A stretch of DNA of 64,000 nucleotides from Ophiosphaerella korrae (GCA_028456385.1 JALNQF010000015.1:1-64000); one strand, 5' to 3'. Counted from the first letter of the stretch, positions 1 through 14,175 are shown. Translations and numbers: made by a program. The notes: generated by a model from the sequence alone, not told the origin.

Positions 1-355
1 TCTAAGTAAGTACTAGGTATATATACCTAGTAGCTTACTAAGCGCTAACTAAAAGTAGAAAGGTAGTTAAATATTAGGAAGTTATAAACTTACTAATATT
101 AGTACAAGAATAAAAGATATAAAGGATAACTCCTTTATATAGATAAAGCTAATTTAAGTATAAGATAAAGAAGAATAGATAATTAATTAATAAGAGATTT
201 AGAAAAATTTAGACTATTTAAGCTTAGATTTCTTAATACTTTTATAGATTATATTATAGATTTATAGTATAAAAGTTACTAATTTATATAACTATTCTCT
301 ATATAATAGTATAGTATATAATGTACTTTATACTTATAAATAAAATAAAGTTTTT
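1..355. repeat. AT-rich repeat flank left of the copia element
   Basis: Strongly AT-rich DNA dominated by TA dinucleotides, with no sustained reading frame. Several stretches resemble DNA at about 14,500-15,000, for example a TAAGTAAGTACTA motif and the phrase around TTATAAACTTACTAATATTAG. The two LTR elements may therefore have landed inside an older repeat that is present on both sides. No gene is visible. The composition fits RIP-mutated repeat DNA. Confidence 0.5.
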
Positions 356-520
356 TGTTGCGAGATATAAGCTTAAGAATAAGTAGGAGATAATTATTAA
401 TTAAAGAGCTATCTAAGCTAGGCTACTTATATATAGTAGAGTAGCTCGAATAGCTTATACGGCTTACTTACTACTACGGGCTTACCTAAATTGTATAGAG
501 CGAAGCTCTAACTTGCAATA
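356..520 (-). repeat. Copia LTR (3' LTR in element sense)
   Basis: 165 bp, identical in length to its partner at 6907-7071. It shares long identical blocks with it and differs by G/A and C/T changes only in the parts compared. Confidence 0.85.
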
Positions 521-790
521 TACCCCCTAGGTAAGCTGCGCAGTAGAGCTATTTAATAAGTTTCGTAGTAGTTATCTAAACTTAGTTAAAAATACCTTTA
601 CCTGCGATTCTGTTTATTTTAGGCTCGTGCGTAGGTGCTAAGCGCTTATACGCTGCGCGCAGTATATTTAGAGTTTTCTTAGCCTTGTAAACTCTTTAGT
701 AACTATTATTATAGCTATTATAAGTTGCTGTTTTTAAAGCTTTTAAAGCTTACTTTTTATATTAGTAATCGTTATACTAACTTGTTCTTG

Positions 791-1599
791 TAGAGCAAAG
801 CTAAGAAAGCTGCTCGCGCTTATATATCTCGCTCCTATACTGCCTCTAAAGCTACTGCCGCTACTACTACTACTACTACTACTACTACTAAGAAGAAGAA
901 GAAGCACACTAAAAAGACTCTAGTGCTGTAGATGCTCTCGCCTCTACCCTCTCGTGCCTCCTCTCCTAAAGGGGTTATAGGTGCTCTCTGTAAGGAGCCC
1001 TACCTCTACTGCGCTCGTAGCGCGTTAGTAGGCTACTCTAATAGGAGCTACTATAACTCCCTTAGGAAGGGGGTTTAGCGTTGTGTACGCTATACTACTA
1101 GCAGCTACGGCTACGTTCCTGTATAAGTTAATTTAAAAATTTTACTCTAGCTCTTTAATTTACTACTTTAAGAGCTACTCTAGCTCTTTATCTAATGTTA
1201 GTTAACTAACTCGCATTATAGCCCTAAGATTGCTCGCTACGCTACTGTTGCCCTCGTTACTGCCTAGGCCTGTAAGGCTCTAGAGAGGGAGCTTAAGGCT
1301 CTCTAAAAGACTTTTCGTGTGCTACTTAGTAAGGTTATAGAGGAGACTCTAGGTCCTCGGACTCCTCTACTACCCCTACCTCTGCCTCTACCTTAGCCTG
1401 CGCCCGTGCCTGCGCCTACTACTACTACTACTCCTACCTCTGCCTATAATCTCGCTACTACTACGCTCGCTAACGCTACCTTTATAATAGGGGCTATTAC
1501 TACTCTACTAGCTAGAGACGCTTAAGCTAAAGAGGCTTTTACGCGTCGTCTACGCGTAAGGGCGCTTCTTAATAAGTTTGTTAATCTTATATTTTAAAT
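791..1599 (+). pseudogene. Antisense accessory reading frame inside the copia element
   Basis: A single plus-strand frame reads through about 270 codons, broken only by TAA/TAG stops that C-to-T changes of CAA/CAG or G-to-A changes of TGG would produce. It lies opposite the copia coding strand, in the region between the reverse transcriptase side and the 3' LTR. Recognisable parts are a Lys/Ala-rich start, a poly-Thr run followed by poly-Lys (about 865-910), a Cys-containing stretch around CKEPYLYC at about 990-1010, a charged, probably coiled-coil stretch (about 1270-1350) and a Pro/Thr-rich part. It is richer in C and G than the rest of the element. I do not recognise the family. It may be an accessory antisense ORF of this retrotransposon lineage or a captured or nested sequence. 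Confidence 0.5.
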
Positions 1600-4500
1600 A
1601 GATACCCTGTTTTAAGCTTAGCTCTAAGCTTTAGCTCTATACTTTAGCGCTTTAATTCAAAGACTTCTTTATAGCTCTATACTCTACTTTTATAATTCTT
1701 GTAACTTAAGCTTAGCTCGTATATCCTTAAAGTTAAGGTAAGCTTTAAATCTCTTAAACTACTACTCTAGGAGGTACTTAGTTAGGCTATCTACTAGTAT
1801 CTCGCTCGTTAGTATATAAGAGACTTGAAATAAGCCTCTAGCGTACTCTTATCTTAGCTATATATTCTATATATCTATATAACGTAAGCGCGTTGTTACT
1901 CTCTTATTTTTACCTATAATAAGTCTAATTATTTACTAATTATTATAGAAGATTATCTAAGTAGCTCCTAGGTCTAATATAAGCTCTTAAAAGAGCCTTT
2001 TTAGTACTATTACCTCTTTACTTACGTACTTAAGCGTAAGTAGCTTAGCTTTAGTAGTAGAAGTAGTTACTATAGCTTATTACGCTACCTTCTATATTAC
2101 TACTCTACTAAAGAGTATTATAATATAGCTATAAGATAAGTAGCGCGTTACTAGATTATTAGTAAATAACGCGTCTCTATATATAAGTAGCTTAGTACCT
2201 TACTACTTACTATCTTACTACTTACTATACTAGACTAATAGGTACTAAGTTCTATATAGGTAAATAATAACTTAGTTTACTACTTTAAGATACTTTCGGC
2301 TTAGATTTATAAGATATTAAGAGAGCTTAGTAGCTATAAATACGACGTCTAGTCGCACTATTATTGCTATGTACAAGATAGATCCTACTCGCTCCTAGTA
2401 GTCCTTGATTTTACGCTTTAAGGCCTCTCCTTTACTTAGCTACAGCTCTTCTACTAGTAATAGAGTTGCTAGAAAGCTTATAGAGCTTGCGAGATTAAAC
2501 TTTTTTGCTATCTTGTTAATATACTTATTGTAGACGAGCGTAATAGTCTTATCTAGCTAACTCTATATTACTCGTACGCCTAGGAACTAGCTTACTAGGC
2601 CTTTGTCTTCTATATTATAGGCTCGTTTAATTCTCTTAACGATTTAGCGAGCTTCTAATTAGTAGATTTTGTGATATATTACTAATATATCGTTAACGTA
2701 GAAGAGAAGGAGTATTTTACGCTCCTTATCGTAGAACAAGTACGGCTCTTCTTTTAAGACTATAAGACTAGCTTATTTAAGCGTTCTTAAAAGCTCCTTA
2801 TACTAGAGGAGCGGCGAGTCTTTAAGGCTGTATAGCGCTCAATTAAGCTTAACGCACTTACTAGCTACTTTAAACCTATCTAGGAGCTCGTAGATAACTA
2901 CTAGTTAATAATCTCTATGTGCGTAGAGGAAAGCTCTAATAACGTTATACTAAGCTACTTCTAGGTCGAACTTAGCTGCAATCGCTATTACAGTTTAAAA
3001 CAAGCGCGCTACTAATATAGCAGCGTAAGTTAATTGTATTAAATCGATTATTTAGAGGTCTCCGCGTACTACAATCTAAGCTTTACACTTAAGAAAGTAG
3101 CTATCTTAGTTGAGTTTGTATGTAAAAACCTACTTTAGAGGTAGTAGCTAATCGCTTAATTACGAGCGCTCTATCTCCTCCTAAGTGCTAGCTACTAGTA
3201 GCGTATTAATCTCTTTCTAAGCTGCTTGTTTAAAGAGCTACCTGTGTAGGTGCGTATATAAGTACTTCTAATTTTGTAGTAGTAGCAAGAGCTTATCTTA
3301 ATGTAGATAAGCTTATAGTTGTAGCTTAAGCTAAGTAGCTACTGCGATTACAGCGTTTACTACGGCAAGCTCTGTATTTAGGTTACGGTCTATTAGCACT
3401 TATAGGAGCAGCTCGTCTAGTATACTACTCTATTTACTCTACTTAGGTTTATATAATAATAAGTAAGCGCTCGAGCTTCTAGCGCTATTGTTTAGCTTGT
3501 TGTTTTAGAGTTTTTAGCTTAATCGCGTTAGCGCCGGCTATTACTAGCGTGTACGCTACTAATAAGCTCTAACTATATTATTTAGAGCTACATAAGATGC
3601 AGCTACTTAATAAAGGATAGTATCTGCTTTATTTAGAGCTATAGAAGCTACAGCTACTCGAGGAGAGGTAGTTCGATAAGTAGTAGTTCGATTTAAACTC
3701 TTATCTATTAGCTGCTCTAAGGCGCTCGCTTCTCTAGTTAATTGCAATTCCTAGGAGCTTTTAGATACTTCGCCGTATTAATTTCTATAATTAATATTAG
3801 TACCTATATACTAAACTCCTCTAGGTTTAGGTATTTACTCTAGAGTTCGAAGGCCGCTAAGCTTAAGTTACTCTATATAGATTCTATGTAGTTTGCTAGC
3901 TAAGCTTACTACCTATATAGGGTCTGCTCCTTATTCTACTAAGATAGCTAGCTAGCTAGCCTAGCTTTTAGTATTACGTAGAGCTCTACCCCCTAGATTC
4001 TACTCTAGGTACTCGCCTTGCTAGTAGCTTTCTAGGATTTAAGCTGCTTCGCAGAGCTAGTTATATATATTATCCTAGGTCTCTCTTACGTTGCGCGTTA
4101 TATCTTTATATAACACGTTAACAAGTTTTTAAATCTCTAGCTTTAGGAGCTCTTAATAAGCTTTACTCCTCTTATTATAGAAGAGCTACTTATTAAACGT
4201 TACGTTGCGCGTTGTAATTACCTAATCTAATTCTAGGACCTATATCCTGTATATATTAGATGCTCTATATCCTACTAGATATCTAATATAGCCCTAAGGG
4301 CTTATTTTAAAGCCTCTCTTATTGCGCCTAGCTACTTACTCCTTGTTAAGCAGATATGCGTAGTAGCTATAAGCGTATACTCTACTCTAATCTAGCTAAA
4401 GGTCTACTGTAGTAGCTCTTACTTACTTAGGCTAATAGTATCTAAAGTACTATCTAAACTAGCTGTTAAGTACTATATTAAGAGCTTATATATTATAAGC

Positions 4501-6906
4501 GCAGCTTAGGCTTATATTATATAGTTACGTAGCTGCCTCTACTATCTCTAGCTAGAGCCTTTCTAGTAGGTTAGCACTTATCCTTATCTTAATTGCTTTT
4601 GTTATTATTTCTTAACTAGCTCTCTTAGCTCTTCTATTTAGCTTGTGCGTATATACTAGAGTGCTCTTAACTATAATCTCTTCTTGTTTAGCCTAAATCT
4701 AAAAGTGCGTCTTACCTCTCTATAAGAGCGTTACTACTTTATTATCTTACTAGAGTACGTATATATAGAGCTTGTAGCGCGTTAGTAGTAGCTTTATAAA
4801 GCTTTTAAATACTTTTATTATCTCTTAGAGCGTTTTACCTTGTAATAGGTAGGTATAGAGCTTACTACTATACTTGTACTTAAGTAGTATAGTCTAAACT
4901 TCTCTAAAGTAGCTAGCAGGTATATTAAATAGGTCTTACGCTACTTGCTAGTATAAGCACAAGGCTCTCTCTCTAGGCCGCCTTAAGATAACTTGCTTAG
5001 CGTAGGCTATTAAGTAATACTTGCACTTAATACGCGCTGTCCTATTAATACGCACGTTTCTTGCGCTCGTTACTAGCGCTCGTAGTACTTCTAGTCTAAG
5101 ATAACTAGCTCTAGCGTGCTAGAGCTCCTCTAAGTCGCTTCTAGGCGTTGTGCGCTATAAGTTAAGCTGTTAATTAACTCGATTACCTTAAGTTACGCTT
5201 ATAATAGTTAGATAAAACGTAATAGGCTTGTATTTAATAAAAGTAAGATTATATTTACGTATTAGCGTCGCTAGTACAATGCTCTCTACTAGCGTTCCTA
5301 CTCTTAGAGTTGCGTTAAAACCTTAATACTAGGCTCTAGCTTACTATAATTAAGCTTTAGATACTATATTAATATAAAATCCTTTAACTACTACTACTTT
5401 ATAAAGTACAAGATTCTCTATACGCTTACTATAAGCTCTATTTAGAGTATTCTTAAGGACTTAAGTACCTTTACTAAGTATTAGAAACGCTTATGTACTT
5501 ACTTCTATATAGCTTACGCCTTTTACTCTTACAAAGGAGCTTAGTTCTATAAGACTTATTAAGTTAACTAGGTAGAGAGTAGCTCTATTGTTAAGTATAG
5601 TACTCTTAGAGAGTAGGTAAGTATTAAAATCTAGCGTTAAGTAGGCTCTAGGTGCTAGCTTAATAAGTTTACCTAAGTTAATAAGTATGCCTAGGTCGAT
5701 AAGTGCTGCGTTTAGCTAGCCTAGGTAGACTAGAGCCTTTAATTTAACTAACTCTAAGCTAGCTTTAACTAGTTCCTACAAGGGACTAGCCTACTTTTAA
5801 GTTACTAAGGTTTTAACTACTATAAAGCGCGGCTTATCTAAACAAGCCTATATTTTCGCCTTTCTATTATTGTCTATTTTAAATAGATTACTAGTAAGCG
5901 CTACTTATACCTATCTATAATCTTATAGCTTCTAGTAGTAAGCTTAGCTATATAGGTAGTTGTATTTTAAGTTAGTACTTAAGCTTAAGCTTAGCTTAGA
6001 TCCTCTAAATATTACAAATACGCTAGCTCCTTAATTAGTAGTTTAGAGCTTATACTCCTATAATAGAGCTAAGTAGATACTACTAATTTGCCCTAGCGTA
6101 AGTGCCTTTAAGCTAAAGACTAAGCTCTAGATTACTAATTAGCTTATTATCTAAGCCTAGTCTAGAGCTAGCTTTAGTGTTAACGCCTCTAGGAAATCTT
6201 ATACTGCGAGCTCGCCTATTACCTCTATAATATTGTACGCGATTATACGCTAATATAGGCGTAGCTACTTATTATACTAGAGCTCTAGCGATTGTCGTCC
6301 TTAGTAAGCCTTTTATAGATAGGCTTAGTATTAAGCTTAGATAAGATTGCTAGCGCTAGTGTTAGATAGGGCTAGTAGGCTTTTTAGCGTTTAGACGAGC
6401 TCTTGTAATATAGCTTTGTTGTTTGCGAGTAGAGTTATCTTAGCTATTACTAGATAACTTAGATTAACTATAGCGTTTACCTAAGCGCTTAGAGCTCTAA
6501 GGCGTACTGTTCGCGATACCTAGGTGTCTTTTGTAGCCTAGTATTTCTCTATTACGAGCTTATAGGTAGCTACCTCTTCTACTATTGCTAGGCTCTTTAG
6601 TTTAGGTTAAACTAGTTTGTTAGCGTAGATATTAGGGACGTTATTAGCTTCTAGATTAACTAGCTACTAGATGCCTAGCTTAAGAGCGTTGTAATAGAGT
6701 TGTGTAAACTATACTAGCTATTGTAAGTGCTTGTTAAGTAGGGTAGTGCCTTTATTAAGTAGAGTAATCTCGCTATAGGATATCGTGAGCGTTTAAGTAA
6801 TAGATAAGATAAGATAGGATAAGATAAGAGTATACTAAGCTCGCGATCTCTTGCTATAGTACACAGGATAGAACTATCGAGTAATTTTTAGCACTAGGCT
6901 TATAAC

Positions 6907-7071
6907 TATTACGAGATGCGAGCTTAGGAATAAGTAGGAGATAATTATTAATTAAAGACCTATCTAAGCTAGGCTACTTATATATAGTAGAGTAGCTCGA
7001 ATAGCTTGTGCGGCTTACTTACTACTACGGGCTTACCTAAATCGTATAGAGCGAAGCTCTAACTTGCGACA
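6907..7071 (-). repeat. Copia LTR (5' LTR in element sense)
   Basis: 165 bp partner of the repeat at 356-520. It is followed at once by TTTTT and then, 46 bp on, by the gypsy element. Confidence 0.85.
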
Positions 7072-7117
7072 TTTTTTTTATATATACTTATAGTTATTAT
7101 AAGTATATATTAGTATA

Positions 7118-7574
7118 TATAATAGACTTCCTGCGTTAACTACTAGTAGCTATTAGGGTATTAGTAGATTAAGAGTTAATAGTAAAGTTTATATAAGTAA
7201 TCTACAATAACTAATATTAATAGAAGATATTTTACAATTATTTTGTATTAGCGTTCTATAGTTAAAGGATTAAATTACTAATACTATCTTAATAATACGT
7301 ATCTCTACTAATTATATAGTAATAATATCTTAGCTACTTTGTTACTTTGTATTTACTAAGATCGCGAATTTATAAATTTGTTATATAATAGCTTTATAAC
7401 TTCGTGTTTACTAAGATTATAAATTTACAAATTTGTTATATATCTATATTATAGTTAGCTTCCTAGTTAAACTTATTATTTTATAAGTTATTACCCTACT
7501 TGTCTTATACTTTGTTAGTAGCTAAGCGTAGACTAATTAGTTCTATCTTAGTTTCCCTTATTACTACTATAACA
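7118..7574 (-). repeat. Gypsy LTR (3' LTR in element sense)
   Basis: 457 bp, colinear with 13719-14175 over the whole length. Differences seen are transitions. Preceded by GTATA. Confidence 0.88.
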
Positions 7575-10500
7575 CTATTCTCTCTTCTACGTAGTCTTTT
7601 ATTTCTCTATACTAGTACTAAGGTTATTAATCCTATATCTTTATTAATTCTTAGTTCTTTATTACTCTTTATACTATCCTAGTCCTAGTATAATAAACTT
7701 CTTCTTATAGCTTGTATTATTTGTAATAGAGTTAAGATATTTCCTTGTTATTATTGTACTAAATTAGGTCTTTCCTACCTTATGTCTTTAAATAATAGTA
7801 AGTACTATAACAAGTATATCCTTACTAATATTTAGTATAAATACATTTCTTCTAAGGTTTTACTTATAGAGTGTAAGTGTTTAATTTCTATATAGTTTCC
7901 TTCTACTAAGTTATATAGGGCGAGCTATTAATAGGGCTTAAGTGTAATTATTATTATAGCTTACTATAGCTAAGGCTAAGCGTAAGTTAACTCTTTATAA
8001 GCTAGTAGAACTTTATTCCTATATTAAGCGTCTTTGTAAGATAAAGGCTTATAATAACGCTAAGTTATCTAAATAGTCTTATACCTTAGAGGCTAAATTA
8101 GATTTAGATAATATAGTAGAGGCTGCTCTAGCTCCTATTGTATTAGGCGTTCCTATTACCTCTCTATCTAGTAGTAGTATTATTAGTTTTCTTAACTTAC
8201 TGCAAGGCGTTCTAGAGGGTTTTAATTTTAGAACTCCTCTAGTTTCTTAGGGTAATTAAGGTTATCCTCTAGTTCCTATATTTCTTCTTATAGTTATCCT
8301 TTTTTATTTATTCCTATCTATTTTACTAAGTAGTAGTTCTTACTATTATAGAACTAATATACTAAGATTTCTTTAACTTCCTATTCTTCTTGTTCTCTAT
8401 ACGTATCTACTTTGTACACTAGTAGTTCTATATCTTGTAGTACTTTTTCTAGTAGTACTACGTAGAATATTAGATATATCCTTATTTTACTTAGTAGTCT
8501 TACTTTAAATATAACTAGTATAACTTCTTTTTCTACTTTATATAGTCCTATCTTAATATAGTCTAGTTTTAAGCTTAATTATTTACTTTTAATATTTCTT
8601 TATAGTAACTATACTTTTTCCCCCTCTTTAAATTAGGGTCCCTTTATATATTTCTTATTATAATATTTTTTTATATAGTTTTGTAGAAATACTACGTCTT
8701 ATCTTAATTAGTCGTGTATATCCTTAAGTCTATTAGTAAGGTTTTCTCCTCTTAGTAACTAAGATATTTTAATTCTTAGTATTTAGTATACGTTAGAGTT
8801 AAATCTATAGTTTACAAAGAAGGGTAATACTCCTATTACTATATTCTTTACGCTATTATATACTAACTATGCTATAAGTAGTAACTATACCTAATTATTT
8901 TAGTTATAATTAAGGTAGTATCTTAGGTATTATTCTACTATCTAGTTTATATATTCTAATTGTCTATCTATCTATAGATAGTATACTATTAATATTTTAT
9001 ATTTAATTCCTAGTTGTACTATTATTGTTCCCTATAGTTTTAATATAAATCTTACGTCTCTATCTATAATAATTTTATCTAGTAGTTTGTGTTAGCTAAT
9101 TATAGTTCCTAGGACCTAGTATATAGTAACTTCTATCCTACTTTTCTCTTTATATAGTCTAAAGTATAAGTACTTTATAAGTTTATCTACTATTATTAGG
9201 ATTCTATTGTATTTAACTCTTAATATTAGGTCTTTTAACTTAAGTAGTTTTGTAATAAAATCTATTATAATAACTTCTTAAGGTTTTTTTAGTACTTTAA
9301 TTAGTTATAACATTCTATATAGTGCGTGTCTACTATGCTTATTTCTGTAGTATTCTATATAGTCTTGTAGTACTTCTATTACTAGTTGCCTTACTCTTAG
9401 GATATAGTAATCTCTTAGTAATCTATCTAGTATTTTATTAATTCTTTAATATCTATATACTAGTAGTTTATAGAATTATCGTATAAATTCTCTTTGTATT
9501 TTTCTTAAAATATACGTTCTTCTATAAGCTTGTATAAGGCCTTCTTAGATCTTAAGTTTTTTTATTTCTTTAGGGGCTTTTCTTATTTCTTTCTAAATCT
9601 ATTTATCTAGCTTGCTACTCTTTCTCTTAAGTATTACAGCTATTTTTAGTATATTTAGGACTAAATATCCTTCTTTATTCTTAATTAGAACTATACTAGT
9701 AGTGTTTACTTCTTCTTATAAGTCTAGTTTTCTACTAAGGGCGTCTATAAATTAGTTGTCTTTCCCTTTTATATATATAACTTTAAAGTTAAATATTAAT
9801 AAGAACTCCTACTATCTTGTATAGCGTTGTAATAAGTCTTTAGTTATTATAAATCCTATAAGATTCTTATAGTCTATATAGACTTTTGTTTAGTATTTTA
9901 CTTTTTATAGGTATACTCTCTATTATTTAAATACTTTATAGATTACTAGCATCTCTTTGTTATAAATTAGGTAGTTAAGCTCTACTAGCTTTATTTTCTT
10001 AGAGAAGTATTTAACTAAATGTTCTTGTTTTATAGTTTAGTCTTCTTGTATTAGTGCTATTCTATAGACTAAGTTAGATGTATCTATTTTTACTATTACT
10101 AGTAGTTCTAGATTATATATTCTAATAACTAGGTTTTCTATAAAATGTTATTTAATCTAATTAAATACTTCTTTGCATTCTTAAGTCTATTTAAATAGTA
10201 CGTCCTTCTTTATAAGTTTTGTAAGTAGTTCTATTATTTCTAACTATCTTACTATTAGTTTTCTATAAAAGTTTGCTAATCTATAGAATTATTATACTTC
10301 TTATAGGTTCTTTAGTATTAGCTATTCTTAGATTGTTTTAATCTTGTTTAGGTCTATTTGTATTTTTCCTAGTTTAATAATAAATCCTAGGAAGTCTGTT
10401 TCTTTTATGTAAAATTCGCATTTTCTTATTTTAAGAAATATTTTACTTTCTACTAATCTTTCTAGTACTTTATATATATACTATATATATTCTTTCTCTA

Positions 10501-13500
10501 TTTCTAAGAATATAAGGATGTCGTCTAGGTATACAAATATAAATACGTCTAGGTATTCTCTTAGGACTATATTTATCCTTTCTTAAAATACTGCTAGTGT
10601 ATTTGTTAATCTAAAAGGTATAACTGTATATTTAAATAGTCTATATTGTGTTCTAAATACTATTTTCTACTTGTTACTTTCTTTAATTCTAATCTAGTAG
10701 TAGGCGTTTTAGATATCTAGTTTAGTAAAGATTCGTACTTTCTATAGCCTATCTTGTATCTTATCTATATATAGTAAGGGGTATTAGTTCTTATCTATTA
10801 TTGCGTTAGTTTTTCTAAAATCTACGCAAAGTCTTTTATTATCTATCTCTTTTTTATCTACGAATATAAGTCTATAAGCTACTAAGGATTTAGATTCTTG
10901 TATCTATCCTTTCTTTATTACTTTTTATATAAATACGCGTTTAATCTTTAATTCTTCTTTAGTTTTTTAATAGACTAGGCTCTATCTTATATTTTTTCCT
11001 TCTTCTAGGTCTATTGCTAAGTCTTATATTTAATAGTCTAGGAGGTAGTTATTAGGTTCTATAAGTTATTTTTCTTATTTCTTATATTCTTTTAGGAATT
11101 TTCCTTTATATGTAACTATGTTAGCTTTTAATATTTCTTTCTTAGAGTAGCTAATTCTCCTTATTCTCTAATTAATTCTTAGGTTAGTTATCTATAACTA
11201 TAGTATTCCTAGTATTATATCTTGTTTATTATTAATTGTTGTTATATCTATAACTATATTCTTAATTTCTAATTATTCTAGCTTTAGTATAAAGAGTGTT
11301 GTTTTAAACCTTATAAGTTCCTACAATAGTTTTCTTTTAATTATACTTAGTTGTTAAGAGTACTTTTTTATAGTATAAGTTATTCTTTAGCCTTCTATAA
11401 ACTTCTTTAATATAAAGTTCTTTATAGCTCTACTATTAATTCTTATTTATACTTTCCTTCTTTAGTATATACCTATTTTCGTAATATATAGGCCTCCTAT
11501 ACTTTCTAGCTTTTCTTACTTAGGTTTTTCTTTAAATTATCTATTCTTCTAGGGCTATTGTCCTATTTTATATTTATAGTTCTTGTGTTTTAGATATTTA
11601 TTGTAGGTATATTTATACTATAGTTTTCCTTAGATATATTCTTTTAATAGTTTAGGGCCTAGTCTAATTACTATATATTCTTTGTTAGGTATTTTAATTA
11701 TTTCCTAACCTTAGATATCTTTCCTTATAATTATATTTACGTAATTGTGTCCTTTTCTTTATATAAGCTATACGTAATTTCGTGCCTTAAGTTCTCTATA
11801 TATATAGTAGTTTGTATTTAGGTATAATATTTATAATATCTTAGTATATACTAGGTGTTCTAGATTTATTCTCTTATTGTCCCCTACCTAGTAACTATCT
11901 ATTCTAGGTCTTGTATTTATTAGGATATAGTATACTATTAGTACTTGTAGTATATAGGCTTTATTAATCTATTGCATTTTTCTTACAAAGAACTACTATT
12001 TCTTTTATATAAGTATTCTACCTACTATAACTATATATTGTTCTATCTATTATTAGAACGTTATAAACTTTTTTACTTTAGGATTACGTTCTTTCTAGTC
12101 TTTATACGCTTCTTCTATACTTATAACTAGTAAGTATTTCTAAATAAATTTCTATTTTTTTTATTCTTCTATATTTATTGTTGTATAGCTATTATAGCTA
12201 TACGTTCTTAACTAGGCGTACTTAGTACCTCTTATATTAGTTTATTTCTCGTCTCTTTATAATTCTTTAGAGGAGACTATTATAGTCTCTTTATCTTATA
12301 CCTATCCTTTAGCCTAGATTAATAGTCTCTAGGGTTCTTCCTTTTCTAAATCTTCTATTAGTAAGTCTATTATATATACTATTTCTTCTAGCTATACTTT
12401 TATTCTTTCTTTTATTACTACTACTCTATACTTTTATAGGAACTATCCTACTCTTTATTTACTAGAAAGATATATATAGTAGTTATCTTTATAATAAAAG
12501 GTCTAATAGAGTATTATATACTATATTTCTTTACTCCTAGCTACTTTCTCTTAAGGTTTAGCTTATATTTTTAGTACTTCTTTTTTATTCTTAGTTATTT
12601 TTAACTACATTTCTTTCTTTAAGTTCTTACTTTTATAGTCTTTTATAAAGTGTCCTAGTTTCCTATATTTATAATATATTATATTCTTTTTCTATTTTAA
12701 CTTACAATCTTTTATATAGTAGCCTTTTTTACTATATCTAAAGTACGTAAAGTCTTTATTCTTCTTAAATTTCTTATCCTTATTAGCGTTAAGGATTATA
12801 GGGTCTCTAGTGTCTTAGTTTTTAGGTTATCTTCTATATTTATTTTTCTTCTATTCTTAAAGATTATTGTCTATCTATATTACTTATTATTTTAAAGCTT
12901 CTAGTATTCTTAGTTTTTCTATATAAATTATCTTGTATTAGATTTTTAAATTTAATCTTTGTTTAAATTGTAATATTAGTAATACTTTGTTCTATTCTAT
13001 ATTCTATAATAGTTATTTAAACTATAATACGTATTTAAGAATACTCTTATATTATATAAGCCTTTTAAGCTTCTCTTTAGCTTATTAGGTAATATCTATA
13101 TTACTAAATACTACTTTTATTTGTTTTATAAAGTATTTATAACTTCTAAAGATAGCTCTAGTTTTATCTTTCTATATTCTTAGCGCGTATATTGTATAAT
13201 CTATCTAATAGGATTTAAACTATTTTATTGTATCTTCTTTAAGGTGTATTCTAATATATATTACTTTTTTATCTTCTCTATTAAAGTATAGTACTTATAT
13301 ATTAATCTATAGTTGTGCTACTACTATAAAGGGTCTTAATTTTTCCCTTATTCTATTAAATTTCTTAAGTATAGGTATCTTAGGTAGCTTCTTTATTACA
13401 CTTATTTCTAGTCTCTAGGTAATTTATTCTATCTAGTTTTATCTTTCTATAATAGCCTTAATTTAAACTTTGTTCTACTTAATATAATCTTATAGTTCTT

Positions 13501-13718
13501 TATTCTACGTTTCTAGGATATTAATTATTAGTTATATGTCTCCTTTTTTAGTAATTAGGTTATTTAGGCGTATCTTAACTACTACCTAATTAGTTTTGTC
13601 TAACTTGTAACTACTTAGAGGTACTTTACCTCCTTTCTTAGTTAAACTTTCTACTATCGTGTTAGCTAGACTATGCACTACTTACGCTTTACTTCTCCTA
13701 ATATCTAAATTAGCAAAG

Positions 13719-14175
13719 TGTAATAGGCTTCCTACGTTAACTACTAGTAGCTATTAGGGTATTAGTAGATTAAGAGTTAATAGTAAAGTTTATATAAGTA
13801 ATCTATAATAACTAATATTAATAGAAGATGTTTTGTAATTATCTTGTATTAGCGTTCTATAGTTAAAGGATTAAATTACTAATACTATCCTAATAATACG
13901 TATCTCTACTAATTATATAGTAATAATATCTTAGCTACTTTATTACTTTATATTTACTAAGATTGTAAATTTATAAATTTGTTATATAATAGCTTTATAA
14001 CTTTGTATTTACTAAGATTATAAATTTACAAATTTATTACGTGTCTATATTGTAGTTAGCTTCCTAGTCGAACTTATTATCCTATAAGTTATTACCCTAC
14101 TCGTCCTATGCTTTGTTAGTAGCTAAGCGTAGACTAATTAGTTCTATCTTAGTTTCCCTTATTACTACTATAATA
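13719..14175 (-). repeat. Gypsy LTR (5' LTR in element sense)
   Basis: 457 bp partner of 7118-7574, with TG retained at its start and CA decayed to TA at its end. Followed by GTATA. Confidence 0.88.

Larger units (their letters stand above)
356..7071 (-). mobile_element. RIP-decayed Ty1/copia-type LTR retrotransposon
   Basis: The element has two 165-bp direct repeats (356-520 and 6907-7071) in the TG...CA form, several ends of which have decayed to TA. It is flanked by TTTTT on both sides (351-355 and 7072-7076), a possible 5-bp target duplication that is weak because it is homopolymeric. A purine-rich tract on the minus strand adjoins the left LTR at about 521-528, which puts the coding strand on minus. 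Minus-strand translation near 2686-2700 gives the copia reverse transcriptase core YVNDILVI, that is YVDD with D changed to N as RIP would do. The body is full of TAA/TAG stops and has no intact gag-pol frame. The LTRs differ by transitions, so age cannot be read from their divergence. Confidence 0.85.
7118..14175 (-). mobile_element. RIP-decayed Ty3/gypsy-type LTR retrotransposon
   Basis: Two 457-bp LTRs (7118-7574 and 13719-14175) with TG...CA ends bound 7,058 bp. The 5-bp sequence GTATA is present immediately outside both ends (7113-7117 and 14176-14180), a perfect target-site duplication. A purine tract on the minus strand touches the left LTR (7575-7588), so the element is coded on minus. 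Minus-strand translation shows the reverse transcriptase core YLDDILI near 10,511-10,537. A degraded double CCHC zinc knuckle of gag lies near 12,655-12,757, in the order expected for gag then pol. No frame is open: stops are dense and the base composition is that of RIP. Confidence 0.9.

Noticed and set aside
7500..7682. 60-codon plus-strand open frame in the left gypsy LTR
   Set aside because: It begins with TTG, straddles the LTR end, runs against the element's coding strand and is Leu/Ser-rich by base composition.
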